Notes: generated by a model from the letters alone, not told the origin. Counted from the first letter of the stretch, positions 34,634 through 46,987 are shown. The stretch is DNA of 64,000 nucleotides from Theristus sp. LFF4_11 (GCA_030248135.1 JASANC010001878.1:44316-108315), one strand, 5' to 3'. Program-made: numbers and translations.

Positions 34634-36372
34634 GCTCTTTGCGGCAGATTGGGCACTGCAAAGAATTGTAGGCAGTGTCTACTGATTGTAACACTGTAAA
34701 CTATCAACTGCAACTGGATCGCTCACAATTTCTTTTGCGATCCCGACTACATTCAACTGGTTAAACACGGCAACCCGGGACAAGATTTTGTTTACGCGCG
34801 TATTAATGAAAAAACTTCAAAAATCAAAACATCAAAATCTCTTCAACACCAATTTTTAGACCGGAAGTACAGACATCTGTTTGAGATTGGTTGAAACAAA
34901 TGTGTTGGAAGCAAAACGAGACAATGAAAGTCAATCAGTCATTTTTGCAATGCGCCGAATGGGAGCACGCGCAACGCAAGCGCTTTCGTAATTTCTGCGT
35001 GTAACTGGAACTTCTGTTTTGTCGCTGTCACCACCAAAGTGGCTGTCTGCGCGCATACGCACGTACATTGTATGTTGTATTTTCGTCAAAATTTATTTCC
35101 AACAACTGCGTTTACAGTTGGGTATTTACCCAATAATATGCACATTAAAACAATTTTTTGCGTCAAAACCTAAAACCGATGAACTATAAGCTCTTGTGTG
35201 AAAGCATTTTGTGATGACAACAACGCAGAGCCAACCGCAGTTTACCGCGCAGCCCAACTGCATTTTGTATGCACTTTACACCGCTGCACTGCTGTGTACC
35301 TGAACAATTACTGTCACGCACGCACTATTTTTTTAATGCTGGCCGAGCCTCCAGGAAAAAATGTTCGTTCACACAAAAAGCTGGCGAAACACTTAATGGT
35401 AAATCTGAACTGTACAAACTGTGTAAACATGTTAACATGTGTATGTATTTACGTTGAAATGGTGCGTTGCGGTTGTCAGAAAGCGTGCGTCAAGCGATAT
35501 GCGCTACTTTTGTTCTTTTCGTATGTCTTTCACACAAAAAAGTTCTGTGTTCACGACTTTTTTCCCAACTGTAAAACTGTATGATAAATTTGCCGCGCTG
35601 CTGCGCCGAATTGGCACCGAATGGATGGGTTTTAGTAACGAAAAGCTTCCCCAACACAACAATTTTCACGTTTATTTATTTGGCAGCCGTTCGATTCCAG
35701 ATCTCACTTTCTCACAGATGTGAGCGCTTTCCTTTGCACATCGCACACCGGCATGTTTTACATTTGTAACATGACACCTTTGGCTTTACACCATTGTAAC
35801 AAACAACAAATCGCAATCGCACGCAAAAAAAAGATATTTCAAGATCAAGAGAAATGTCACTCAAAATCCAAATGTTTACACCCGGCGACATTGGATAATC
35901 GGCGCAGACTGGGGCTGGCCGCACCAAAAGACGACCATGAACAAGAATATTGCTTACTCATGTTAGCCTGAAAAACGTGTGTGGCTTGACTAGTGCGAGC
36001 TTGCATGATTCTGTGGAAAATCATTTAGCTGTGTGCGTCACAAATCTAAAAAACAGATCGGCATTATCGGTTTCACCAAAAAATTATCAGAGAAAACGGT
36101 TTTGCATTGAATCTTTCAAAAAAGCACCATGGTTTAAATCAAGAGCGTGCACTGTGCACCGATGGAAGTGACCAACGCTCACACAATGCCGGGCGTCTTT
36201 GGCCGTCCAATACTGAAACAAACGGTCAGTTTTGAATTTCATGAAACTTGCTGCGTCACAAACGCGTTTTGCTTGATCGTGGATTTTTCTTTGTTTTTGT
36301 TTTTGCACCACTGCTTTGGCGGTGCTTCTTGTTCCACCTTCTGCCAGTAAAATTATTGCAACCAAGCGTTTC
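34634..36372. other. Spacer, nothing recognised
   Basis: Between the GPCR start and the GT92 gene 1 stop. AT-rich, many chance frames, no domain motifs, no clear repeats. Confidence 0.5.
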
Positions 36373-38372
36373 TCATGTACTGCCGTTTGATGCAGTGAGC
36401 CTTGTCTCATCCACCGTGTTTTGCATGTGCATCATAATGTTGTTCAACATCACATCATTGAACGGACTGGGCCGCTTGTTAGTCGCCTTCATTGCGTCGA
36501 TGTGCTTCTCTCGCATGTGATACAGTCTGATCAGCATCGGGTGCACGTTTTCAGTGACGAATTGCTCGGACAGATTCGCGCCAAATCTGCGGTATTGCTG
36601 GACATGATGCACGAGCATGGTGTGCACACGCTCGGGACGCACGATCATTTTGCTGCGTTCCATGGGCTTGCTCACGGGACTCGTGGGCAACACGCCGAGC
36701 AGCCGCACCAAGTAGCTGCGCAAAGCGTGGCTGCTGACGCCTGTGATTGTGCTCACGTTGGTCAACTCGGACAGCGCTCGCAGTTTGTACGCAGCAACCT
36801 GCAACACAATCAGCCCAACGTTCCAGTGAAATCAATTGAAATCGCAGCGCACTTAGTGAATTTCTTGTGCACTTGTGCGGTCAGTTTTCACCTAATGGCT
36901 TAGAATTTTTGTGACAATCGGCCAAACTTTATGCACCTGCTGAAACATCCATCCGCCAACGGTTCGATCCACCTCCGGGTCGGAAACCTGCCACTCAAGA
37001 TATTTCAGCAAATAGTGTTGCTGCGCGTTTTTAGCGGCGTCCGTCGAGAGAATGAACTCATCCCAGTCGAGCAGGGCGACGTACTTTGCCCTGCCACTGA
37101 GACGCAGCAGACAGTCGTGCTGCTCCATGTGCTGCACCGCTCGGTTGGACGCCTCCAGGTCGTCGGCTGACTCGAGGATGGTGAAAAAACTAAAAAAGCA
37201 CGACGATACGTTGCATGCTAAAGTTTTTGTAGCTGAAGAATTCTGTTTTAGCTAGCTGAAGTATTGGAAAGTTTTTCTGACCATCTGCTCATAACCACAA
37301 AACCTGCAAACAGTTTCAGTTGACGCACCGATTTCGTTGGTAGTGTGTCAGCAGTGTGTCAACGTCTTGCGATGCCGAGTGTCTGTAGACCCAAACGTGT
37401 TGCACACCAGCCCAACGGCACCATTCAGCAAACAGCAACACGCGCCACCAGGACGCGAATGCACTGTGCACTGTCTTGACGCACACGTGCAGGCCAACTG
37501 CCACTGGCGCATGGCTGGCATGCTCTGCGACCACTGGCAGGGTGCAAGTGCTGGATGCCATGCCTGCAGACACAATGTGCGCTGCGACCACTGCGTTGAA
37601 CCTGACTCTGAAGATGCAAGGCAACGCTTGCACGAGAACACAAGGTCAACAAACCGTTCACCGTGCAGAACACACTACTCAGCTGACAGTGCTACTTTAC
37701 ATAATGTTAATCCATTTTTCATCATGTCACACTGCACTGTGCACACTTTTTGTTTGCGAAAGTTTTGAGGTGTGTTCAGCGTTCATCATCAACATTTCAC
37801 ACATCATTTTTATAATCGGAGGTGGTTGTAACTCACGTGACATGTGTGACGGTGACGTCAGTGAATGAGCGATTGGCCACTGTGCAGTGCATGAACTGCG
37901 GCCAATGTGGCACTTCGGCGTCTCTCACGCGTGTCCGAGCGTGCGGATCCGTGATCAGCAAAGTGGCCGTTTCATTGTGCACAACCGTCTGAAAGTGTCG
38001 CCCGTTGGAGTCGTTTGCATGCAACAAGTCGCAAAATGCTTTCAAACGGTTGAATCGACGCCCGAACAACAGAATTCGAATAAAAGGCAACGAGCAGTTT
38101 GCGTCTTTCATCAGATATGCGGGTCCACGACTGAACGTGAACGAGCCATACGACCAGCAGTGTCTCCATTTCGCGATGTTGTGCGCGTTCGTGTTCATTT
38201 TCCGCAGTTCATTTGTGCAGCCAATCGATGCACGATTGCTGTCTGATTTGTCAAGGTTCGGGTGCAGTGTGCTGCATAAGAACACGGCTGCCCAGGTGAA
38301 GAGTAAACCTAAAGAAACACGTTGGCACTGGCGTGCGCTCACCGGGCCCCAATAGTGGCATATGCGCCTCAT
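36373..38372 (-). CDS. GT92 (DUF23) glycosyltransferase-like protein 1, 497 aa
   Basis: Exons 38372-37837, 37607-37329, 37189-36937 and 36798-36373 close exactly (1494 nt). It is a type II membrane protein: a short basic N terminus, a signal anchor (VSLGLLFTWAAVFLCS), a stem, then the lumenal domain. Family landmarks in order: HCWSYGSFTFSRGPAY, VPHWPQFMHC, LHVCVKTVHSAFASWWRVL, WAGVQHVWVYRHS, LRLSGRAKYVALLDWDEFIL (DxDE, expected metal/sugar-nucleotide site) and KMIVRPERV. Known for the family: C. elegans GALT-1 (GT92) adds galactose to core fucose of N-glycans in the Golgi; the substrate here is unknown. It is transcribed away from GT92 gene 2; 37293-37510 is identical to 40556-40773 in inverted orientation. 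It has an intron in FQQ|VAAYKL that genes 2 and 3 lack. Confidence 0.9.
37293..37510. repeat. 218-bp inverted repeat identical to 40556-40773
   Basis: Base-by-base comparison with the reverse complement of 40556-40773 found no mismatch. It covers part of exon 2 and the first ~36 bases of the following intron of GT92 gene 1. Confidence 0.97.
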
Positions 38373-38773
38373 TGCTTCACTGCCGCATGCAGTTTTTGCT
38401 GACACTGAACGTCAGCTGATTGTTCTGTCAATAGTGAAATTTGTCATGCTCAAAAACTACAAGAAATTTCCAAGTAAACGTTGTTTTATTGCGTTTATTT
38501 TTTTGTTTGTAAAACTTTGCGTGTATAGGTTTTTTTAATTTGTCGTTCCGTGCAAGCAACTCAATCAATAAATGTGTCTACGGCAGCAGTGCTATTTCGT
38601 CGCAAATAATCAGACACTTGCAAAAAACCAGACCTATCTTTAACCTCACCTTGTTCCTCTCCAATTGTTTTGCCCTTCCACAGAACACCTGTCTTCATTA
38701 AAATTTCTTCAAGCTGTCTGAAAAACTGAAGGAGAACATACAGTGTATATACCCATGGACACGAACGAGAAGA

Positions 38774-39230
38774 CGAGGCGCGGCACACGCAATCTGTTTG
38801 GCTGTTTTTACGAGCAAAGGTCTTTGCTAACCATCTGTTACGCTGTTACGCAAACCAAAGCAGACATACCTAATACTGTCATAATGAAAGCTGTTATGCA
38901 AAATATATCAGCAAAGAATGTGTATGTACCATAATCTCATACTCAACGGATCAAATCCATAGCACGTACAATTTGTGCTACTTCAAGACTCGTTTGCAGC
39001 AACAAGCGAGGCGCGCACACGCAATCGTTTGGCTGTTTTTACGAGCAAAGGTCTTTGCTAACCATCTGTTACGCTGTTACGCAAACCAAAGCAGACATAC
39101 CTAATACTGTCATAATGAAAGCTGTTATGCAAAATATATCAGCAAAGAATGTGTATGTACCATAATCTCATACTTAACGGATCAAATCCATAGCACGTAC
39201 AATTTGTGCTACTTCAAGACTCGTTTGCAG
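38774..39230. repeat. ~231-bp tandem duplication in the GT92 divergent promoter region
   Basis: Two nearly identical copies (about 38774-38999 and 39004-39230), each containing GGCTGTTTTTACGAGCAAAG and CTTCAAGACTCGTTTGCAG. They occupy most of the gap between the divergent GT92 starts (38372 - and 39288 +). Short frames within are not genes. Confidence 0.9.
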
Positions 39231-39287
39231 ATGCGAACCTATGCTAATCAACAATTTAGCTTCCTCTTCCATAAATCTGAAACTGCA

Positions 39288-41579
39288 ATGAGCAACTTAT
39301 TATCAACTGCCATGCTTCGGTTAAAAATTCGTTGCATTTTTCTAACGCTAATATCATTAGTTGGTTGTGCATTCGTCTTTCACAAAACAGCAACGTCTGT
39401 TTAACACATTTCATGGTTGTTTTTCTATTGTCGATGCTGTCAGACTTCCAGATTTCCTGGATCAAAAAAAAATTGCAGAAAAGTTTCAACACCGCAGTTT
39501 CTCCTGACGCTGCAGGTTTTTCAATTTCAGAGTGAAAATTTAACTCGCCTTTTGGTCTAGAAAAACAGCTCGAAAAGTGTTAAACAAGGCGTCATTTGAG
39601 TCTATCACGAATCATGCCATTAGTGGCGAATTTCGGATCGAAACATCTCAAAACCGCTGCCACCCGATCGACTGAACACTGTGTTCGCGAGTTCCCGAAC
39701 GACGTCGCCAGATTTCGCAACAGCGCCGACGTGCGTGCGCGTCCGTGTTGGTCGTACGGCTCGTTCACATTTTCACGGGGGCCAGCGTTCGTCGACGCCC
39801 GAGGCGGTCGGGCCACGTTGAAGGTTCTGTTGTTCGGCCAACACCTGCCTGGCATTCATGCGTTTTGTGACGTGCCACTGCCGCCAGCTGACGCCAATGG
39901 CAACGAGCGCGTCTGTCGTGAACAGGCCACGTTGCGTGTTTTCGACGCGTACGCGCAGTGGCGGGTGGCCGACGACACCGTGCCGCATTGGCCGCAGTTT
40001 TTGACGTGTCCGCTAACGCACACCGGCGCACAAGCGCTCACGCACGTCAGGTCGGTCGGCGCGTTTGCATGCTGATAAGCACGTGTGAAGAAGTGTGCTG
40101 TTTATAACAACGCAGTCGCAGCCCAATATGGGCCATGATGACATGCACTGCTGTAATAATATTATCGTTACAGGAAGACCGCGTGCACAAAAGTTTCACG
40201 CGTTGGGGAAAAGCCGGATACCAAACCAGACGCATGACGTCATCCGACGTCTTTCGCAGCACCGACCGCCCGCCTTCGCGCGACCGTACCAAAAGGCATA
40301 GAGAACCGGGACCAAAATGAAAGATAATACATATGCGATGTGCGTGCTTGTTTGCAACAGCAAAGTGCACTAATTTTTGGCTGGAATTTGACACGTTGAG
40401 AAGCAAGCACACACTGAATGAAAGAGCCGTCTTGTAGAATCACGTTCAACGCCAATGTGGCACGAACGATCGTGTCCGCTGGCAGGTCGTCGTCCGAGTG
40501 TGTGCTGCCAGTGACGCGTGTGCTCAGTGCTGCCAGCAGCTCTGTGTCCCGTGGGGCGCCAGTGGCAGTTGGCCTGCACGTGTGCGTCAAGACAGTGCAC
40601 AGTGCATTCGCGTCCTGGTGGCGCGTGTTGCTGTTTGCTGAATGGTGCCGTTGGGCTGGTGTGCAACACGTTTGGGTCTACAGACACTCGGCATCGCAAG
40701 ACGTTGACACACTGCTGACACACTACCAACGAAATCGGTGCGTCAACTGAAACTGTTTGCAGGTTTTGTGGTTGGTTATAAGCAGCCGATCTGGAAAATT
40801 ATGCAACGCTTATGCTGTTTAATGGCACAAATAAGTTGTTCGTCCGTGAAAGTCCTACATTATTGTGTGCAATGTTATTTTTTAGTTTTTTCACCATCCT
40901 CGAGTCATCCGGCGAACTGGAGGCGTCCAACCGAGCGGTGCAGCACCTGCAGCTGCAGGACTGCAATCTGCGCCTCAGTGGCAGGGCAAAGTACGTCGCC
41001 CAACTGGACTGGGACGAATTCATCATGCACACCGACGCGCGTGAGAATGCTCAACAGAACTATTTGCTCAGTTTCCTTGAACGTGAGACTTCGAACCGCC
41101 ACACTGATCGAACCGTTGGTGCGTGGCTGTTCCGTCAGGTGGCGTGTTACAAGTTGACGCCGCTGAGCAGTTTCATTGAGAAGCACAGAAGCGTCAACTC
41201 ATCGTCCATACGCGACGTATCTAGCAGACTGCTGCGCTCGTTCTACACGCAAGGTTTGGCCGGCCAGTTCAACATGACAAAAACATGGAAGCAGGGTGAA
41301 AGAAGCAAAGTGATCGTGCGCCCGGAGCGTGTCGAGCGGCAAGTGGTGCATTTCGTGCATGAGTTCACTGAAAAAATGCGATTCTCAACCAAAGTGATGA
41401 ATGAAACTGAATGGAAACTGTTTCACATGCGAGAACGCCCGCTCGGCGGTTCACCGTTGAATCAAACCGCCGCAAGTCCGTTCACCGGTGTCATTGAATC
41501 GTTGCTGGCGCGTGCAATCGCACAGTTTCATGATATCAAGAAACAAACAAAAACAAAACCGAAACAATCGATTATCTAA
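39288..41579 (+). CDS. GT92 (DUF23) glycosyltransferase-like protein 2, 520 aa
   Basis: Exons 39288-39394, 39589-40050, 40438-40737 and 40886-41579 close exactly (1563 nt). The first exon gives a type II signal anchor (RCIFLTLISLVGCAFVF); its acceptor partner (CAAG at 39588) is weak, and an alternative start without the anchor is the ATG at 39614. Landmarks match gene 1: PCWSYGSFTFSRGPAF, VPHWPQFLTC, LHVCVKTVHSAFASWWRVL, WAGVQHVWVYRHS, LRLSGRAKYVAQLDWDEFIM and KVIVRPERV. The C terminus ends in a Lys/Gln-rich tail. The DWDE site is intact, so an active Golgi enzyme is likely. Unlike gene 1 it runs through FRQVACYKL without an intron. It is head-to-head with gene 1. Confidence 0.9.
40556..40773. 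repeat. 218-bp inverted repeat identical to 37293-37510
   Basis: Perfect reverse-complement match to the segment in GT92 gene 1, covering the end of exon 3 and the start of the next intron. Flanking coding sequence of the two genes is clearly diverged. Confidence 0.97.
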
Positions 41580-42143
41580 TGTTTCTTCCTGCCATTGAGA
41601 AGATGGAATACTAAAGCGGCTACAAATAACGTGCATGTTGAAACAGAATAAGTGCGTTTACTAGCTGTTTCAGTAGCACCGTTTTCTCAGTAGCACATGA
41701 CTCACCCACAGAGTTTTTTAATGCTACATACATTTTGTGTGATCAGTTCTTGTTGTTGATGGCCCAAGCATCCTCCCAAGTTTTGTGATGAATCAATGAA
41801 TAAAACAATTATGAAATGATGCGAAACTGGACAACAAATCTATCGAACTAAAAGCTTCGTTGTGGTGTTGGACTACATGCCACGCTATCACCACGCCAGT
41901 GTCCCATGTGCTGTCTGCCCCGTTTCAAGTTCTGTCTCTTTTCATGTCCTAAATAAACGAACATCTGCATCAATGCATCTATCTAAACATATGCACTGTT
42001 TTTCTGCATGCCAAAAGTATTGCAGAATTTCGGCTTTTATTCGAGGCGTGTTAGCGTACAAAACGCAAAAGCGCAACATCATAGCCAGTGAGTGTGTAGC
42101 AAACGGCACGAGTTGCCTGCAAACATGCGTCACCATTTTCAAG

Positions 42144-43773
42144 GCAACGCAGCCTCCGTTCTCCGTTGCTGACGACAGAGGCAGCGGCGTGTTCAGCAGC
42201 GAGCAAGAGGCCGTCATTCAAAGGGTGGCTGGCCAGTTGGCACGACTGTGCTTGGAGATGCAACACCGGCAGCACCAGCTGTTGTCCAGCAACCAACAAC
42301 AAACATCGTTCTATTCTTCTGCTTCCATGCAACCAGCTACATCTTCTTTTGAAGGGAACTCCTCAATTCGGGTGAGCAATATTGTTTTTATTTCGATATT
42401 TGAAAATCCATTGTAAAAAGTGCACTCAACCAAAAAAAACTGAACAGAAATATCAACAGAGCGTTCGTAGACCTGTTGATTTATTGGTCAGCGTTGAGTG
42501 GAGTGTTGTTAAAGTGTGAATGGACGTGTGAAAGGTTGCGTGTTGCCGTGGCCATAATTAACAGGCCTTTAACTTTGAGAATGCATTTCAGTTGTCCGTT
42601 TGTGGTGAATCGCCCGTAGCCTTGAGTCAGTTCAATCAGTGGCACGTTGAGCGAGCAGAAGCAGCAAGCGTGAGTGTCGCTCAGGCTCGTCAGCACCACA
42701 GTGACCATAAAGCAGCAAGCGGCAACCGACGCCGCAGACTCGAGTCCAGTGGAGCGTTCTGTCAGTTCTGCTACAACAACGAATGCTACACGCGCTATTT
42801 GAAAGTTGGACACATGAAAACATATAGACGCGTTTAGCGCGATTTTTTTAATCAAACAATCAAAATTACCAGTTGCAATAAATAAAAACTTTTTAAACTC
42901 AGGAGCGTCCCGATCCTGCAAGGAATGAACCAGGCGGATGTTGGCAGACGCACAACACGAAGGACGAGAACGGCCGTGTCGTGTGAGTCCAAAAAACGGT
43001 TGGCCTGTCCTACTAAATCAAACCACTGATGTTGGCAGACGTTGCCTAAACCAAAACCTAATCCTAAAGCCTAATTCTAAGCTAAACATAATCCTGACCT
43101 AATCCTAACCTAAGTCAAGCCTTTTCAAGAAGGATGATGTAAGAACAATTGCGTTTTGAACAAGTTCTTGTTGAGACCGGAGCGTGTGCACGCGGATCAT
43201 GAGCATGCCGATGCCACGCGCGCGTGCACTTTACTAATGAAGCTTTTGGGCAAAAACAAAAACTTATGATGTTGGGTACAGTACGGCCGAATAAATGAGG
43301 CAGTCCATGCGGGCGCAGTGCGCTTGACTAATGAAGTGTCTTTTTCAAAAAGCCAAACATATCCCCAATCAGGGGGCAGGGGAGAAAGACCCCCACACCG
43401 CCGCGGATACCCATTAGTTAAAAAAAAGAAGCAAGGTTTCTGAACGTCTTTTTTCTTTCATTCAAATTTCGCGCGCTCCTTGAACCCTGAAAAAAGCTGC
43501 CATGTTTAATCGGCCATACTGTACCTTCTGAGGAGTGCACCAGAGAAACAGACAAATTCAAAGACGTATGAAGGTTTAGGTGACTTGTGGCTAATCAACG
43601 GTAGCACTGGTCGAGACAGAGCGTGTCGGAACGGCAGCAGTTTTCATTTATTAACACTGTTCAGGTGTCCAGTGTTGTCAACGTTCACTTGCGTGCACTG
43701 CGGTGCCACTGGCGAAGACGCGCACACGCCACGCTACTGCAAGAACCGCAAGGCCGCATACACTGGAAACTGA
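42144..43773 (+). CDS. Nanos-like zinc-finger protein (partial model)
   Basis: Supported exons: 42144-42371 and 42592-42804, which join in phase, and 43665-43773 with a TGA stop. The N-terminal part (SSEQEAVIQRVAGQLARLC, then Gln/Ser-rich) is low in complexity. The second exon ends GAFCQFCYNNECYTRYLK and the last begins CPVLSTFTCVHCGATGEDAH, continuing TPRYC. This is the nanos C-terminal layout: C-x2-C followed by YNN, then C-x7-C-x2-C-x7-H-x4-C, the second finger being perfect. Between them the canonical first-finger His and ~10 residues are not found: YTRYLK stands where YTSHxLK is usual, and phases of the two exons do not match, so a short exon was probably missed in the 860-bp intron, which carries a MITE. 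Known role: with Pumilio, represses mRNA translation in germ cells. The start codon is not identified; the frame is open upstream to 41862. Confidence 0.75.
43020..43130. repeat. Degenerate telomere-like CCTAA-rich stretch
   Basis: About 90 bp of imperfect CCTAAN/CCTAAC motifs (AAACCTAATCCTAAAGCCTAA...CTAATCCTAACCTAAG), reading as the complementary, decayed TTAGGC/TTAGGA strand. It lies in the nanos-like intron. Confidence 0.5.
43277..43523. mobile_element. MITE, TACAGTACGGCCGAATAAAT family (copy 2)
   Basis: TACAGTACGGCCGAATAAAT...ATGTTTAATCGGCCATACTGTA; same family as 17585-17853. TA borders. In an intron of the nanos-like gene. Confidence 0.8.
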
Positions 43774-44575
43774 AACGCATTTCGTCGTGACCTCATTAAT
43801 TTTACTCCGTTCTTTTTGAAAATGGTGCTGATCTTGAATATTGAACTGCTGAATTGGTTGAACAGTTTTTTTTGTTTTGTTTTTATTCATCGGTATCGGT
43901 ACCTTGTGAATTGCGACATAGTGCCTTCTTGTTGTAAAGAACAGAAACGAGAATGTCAGCATTTTACAACGAAGATGTACAGAAAGAAAGTCGCTATGGA
44001 TAGCAATATGGACACGGCAGAGGCCTTCCAGTGGGCTGAGGAGGAGCGCTGAAAATTTGCAGTAGAGTTTACAATAATGCAGGGAATACGCTGCGATAAT
44101 CCCATACAAATAACACCCGCTTCTCGAAAACAAAAGAATTTTCACAATGCTGAGGCCATGAGAAAATTGTTTGCAGTCGGAAAGCTGATCTAGTTTTTTA
44201 CAGAGCTACGCTACTTACTGTTGATTCGTTGATTTTAAAACGTTTAATTTGTGTTGTTTTAAAAAACTAAAATGAATGAATATGCGGGCAAACTTAGTTC
44301 ATGTGACCTTTATCCTAGAACTGGCTGCTGGACGGAACCGTTCCGCTTTCGTTCACAGTTTTCATTGTTAGGATTTATCACGGTACGATTGTTGCTTCGA
44401 TTTGGATTTTTTATCAAACTAAGCAAAGAAGTATTTTACATTCAAAATGTAAAATGGTTTTTTGGTTTGTTTTAGCTTTTTAATGCTTACATTTCAACGT
44501 TTTATCAGTGCTTTCTGTGCGTACGTTTTACCATCGGTGAGGTGACGCAGCGACGCGAACAAGTGCCTAAGCGCA

Positions 44576-46100
44576 ATGAGCAGTCTGGCGTCGTTGTTGG
44601 GCGTGTGGGGCGTGCTGCTGGTGACAGTCGGCAACGACGTTCACGCACAGCCCGCCTCCATCAGCAACTACCCAGATCCATTCGAGTACTACTCTCAAGG
44701 TACGTCCGATGATGCCGTGACTGGTTTGCTTTCGCACCTGTTGTGTTGCAATTGCAATTGCGGATGCACTGTCAGTGTCTGTGTCACTGCGTCGCCGTCT
44801 GCTGCCTGCCTTCCTGTTCGGTGTTTCATCTGAAAAGTCCAGATTGAATTGAGGAGGTCAGGGCCAGTTTAAATGTGCTGACATTGGATTTGAAGGGTTT
44901 TTTGAACATTTTTATCTGAGCGTGACCACGACGGAATAGCTTTTCGTCAGAAATACAATGTTGTTGCGCTGAAAAATTGTTGAAAATAAACTGAAAATGC
45001 AAGCTGGCAAGAAAGTTGGACAAGGTGTTTCTGCTTGTTTTTTGGCGTATTTAATATTTCTTTTTTTCAGGCGAAATCGATTATTACTATAATTATCTCC
45101 ATCTTCAATACCCGAACCTGCTGAACACGTTTGTACCAGGTTGGTTTCATTGGTGCATCATGTCGAGGGGGTTGGGGGTTTACGGGGGGGGCGTACTCGG
45201 AAACAAACTGCAAGAATGGTCGCTCAAAAAAGCACAGCAGAGGTCTCATTTTTTAGGTTCTGCGACTGAATGCGTTTGCAGGTGTTAGAAAGGAGACTAG
45301 TTTCAATCTTTATGTGGCAATTCAAAAACAGCCAAGCGACCTGGCCCTATTTAGGGGATTCGAATCACTTAACCAATTTTGAATTCCCGCGACATGCACG
45401 CAACTGCTTACCTATCTATGTGCGCATTGAGTTACGAGACAAAAATAAAAGATCTATCGTCTTTTTTCGGTGTCAGAACTGAACAGCAGTTTTGTGCATG
45501 GTCGTTGCATGATTGGTGTTGTGTTGCAGCGCTGGGCGTGACCACCGTGTGCCGTGGCCCCAACAGCCGAGTGCCGTGTCGCTGCCCGAGTGGTGCGATC
45601 AAACGTCGGCGTAATGTCACGTGTCGCCAGGTCACGCAAAATCGACAAAACAACCAAAATCCAACGCAAAATCAACAAAACAACCAACCAAACCCAGGTG
45701 CGCGCTCTGAGGCCGAGAGCCTGGCAAATTTTAGATTTTCGTTGTGGCCAGCCGAAATCGATTGGCCGCTTTACTTTCGATTGCTTGTACTGCTCATGAT
45801 GTTCGACTTTCTCCAACGATGTCTGTTCATCGAATGAGCACCCCAAGCACGTGTTTTATTTAAAAAGAAGAGAACAGCTTCACGCTGACTGTGTGCACCT
45901 AATTTCGAACCACTCGTGAGTCAGTGTTGTTCTATTCTGGGTGTTTCCTTTGCTCTCGTCTGCCGTTCGCAGGGCCTCCGCCAGCGTGCGCCAGCCGCAC
46001 CACGCCAGTGCCGTGCCGTTGTCCGAGCGGCGCCATCAAACGTCTGCAAAACGTCACGTGCCGTCAAGCGACGCAGCGTCAACAAGCGAACAACGGATGA
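44576..46100 (+). CDS. Small secreted protein with duplicated Cys motif, 162 aa
   Basis: Exons 44576-44699, 45071-45139, 45530-45697 and 45973-46100, all separated by phase-1 introns, close exactly (489 nt). A signal peptide (SLASLLGVWGVLLVTVGN) leads into a Tyr-rich segment (EYYSQGEIDYYYNYLHLQY). The last two exons each carry one copy of a motif: RVPCRCPSGAIKRRRNVTCR and PVPCRCPSGAIKRLQNVTCR, each preceded by one further Cys, so four cysteines per copy and one N-glycosylation site (NVT). Between them lies an Asn/Gln-rich linker. Because both exons are phase 1-1 or terminal, they could also be alternative 3' exons: reading through the donor at 45698 gives a different, hydrophobic end with a stop at 45837. 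Likely extracellular. I do not recognise the family. Confidence 0.8.
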
Positions 46101-46987
46101 TTTCTGCACGCAGCTCTCCCAACGTTCACATTGTTCTGTTTGTAACCGCTTTCATGGTTTTGTTCCTTGTTCGCTCATTCGTGCAATTTTGTTCGCGTTG
46201 TTTGCATGATGTGCCATCGCTTTCGGTTCGCATTGACCGCCGCTTCCTCCGGCACCTCCGTTTTATCGTTTCTTTTCAATTTGCTCAAAACTACATTCCT
46301 GGAAAACTTTGAATTTTTTGATGGTGAAATCTGAATGCGTTTTGTTTTTTGTCAAACTTTTTTATGAAATACGCATTTTGCTGCTGTAGTTCGGATCCAT
46401 CCGGTCTCCATATGTATTTGTTGAACAGCTGGTTTTTCCAAGGATAGTTTTACGTTTCTACTCTGTTAAAAAGAATAGTTGACTTCACACTTTCCACCGC
46501 AGTTTTACTACAAAGTTACTAAACGGCGCAAATTCCTCTGACCATGGCTGCACAATACAAACGTTCAACTGAACTGAACATATCAATTGATTGATTGACA
46601 AATTAAATTAAAAACAAAAGAAAAAATTTCATCTGATGGCAGAGACAATGAGCAATATTAAGTGAGCAAATATCATCACTTTTACCGAATTTTCGCTGTC
46701 AGGAAGAAGTATAACTGAATTTCATGCCAACGGTTAATAGTTTACAAGAAAATCAAAGAAGCGAACTTACTTCCGCGCTACAAAAACATGTCCACAAAAT
46801 TATTAGCAGGACAGGGGAAACAACCGGCATGTGGCATCACGAACGCGAAATTATTAATAAAGCAGAGAATTAACAAAACAACTGCAATTAAACGCTGATT
46901 CACAATGCAAATTCGAAATCGTGGAACAAAAAACAACAGAAGTAAAGTGCCGTAGCCATGAATCGATGTGCAGCCATGTTTGCCCCG
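46101..46987. other. Spacer between convergent genes, nothing recognised
   Basis: AT-rich sequence between the Cys-motif gene (+) and the HMG-box gene (-). No repeats or motifs noted. Confidence 0.5.
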
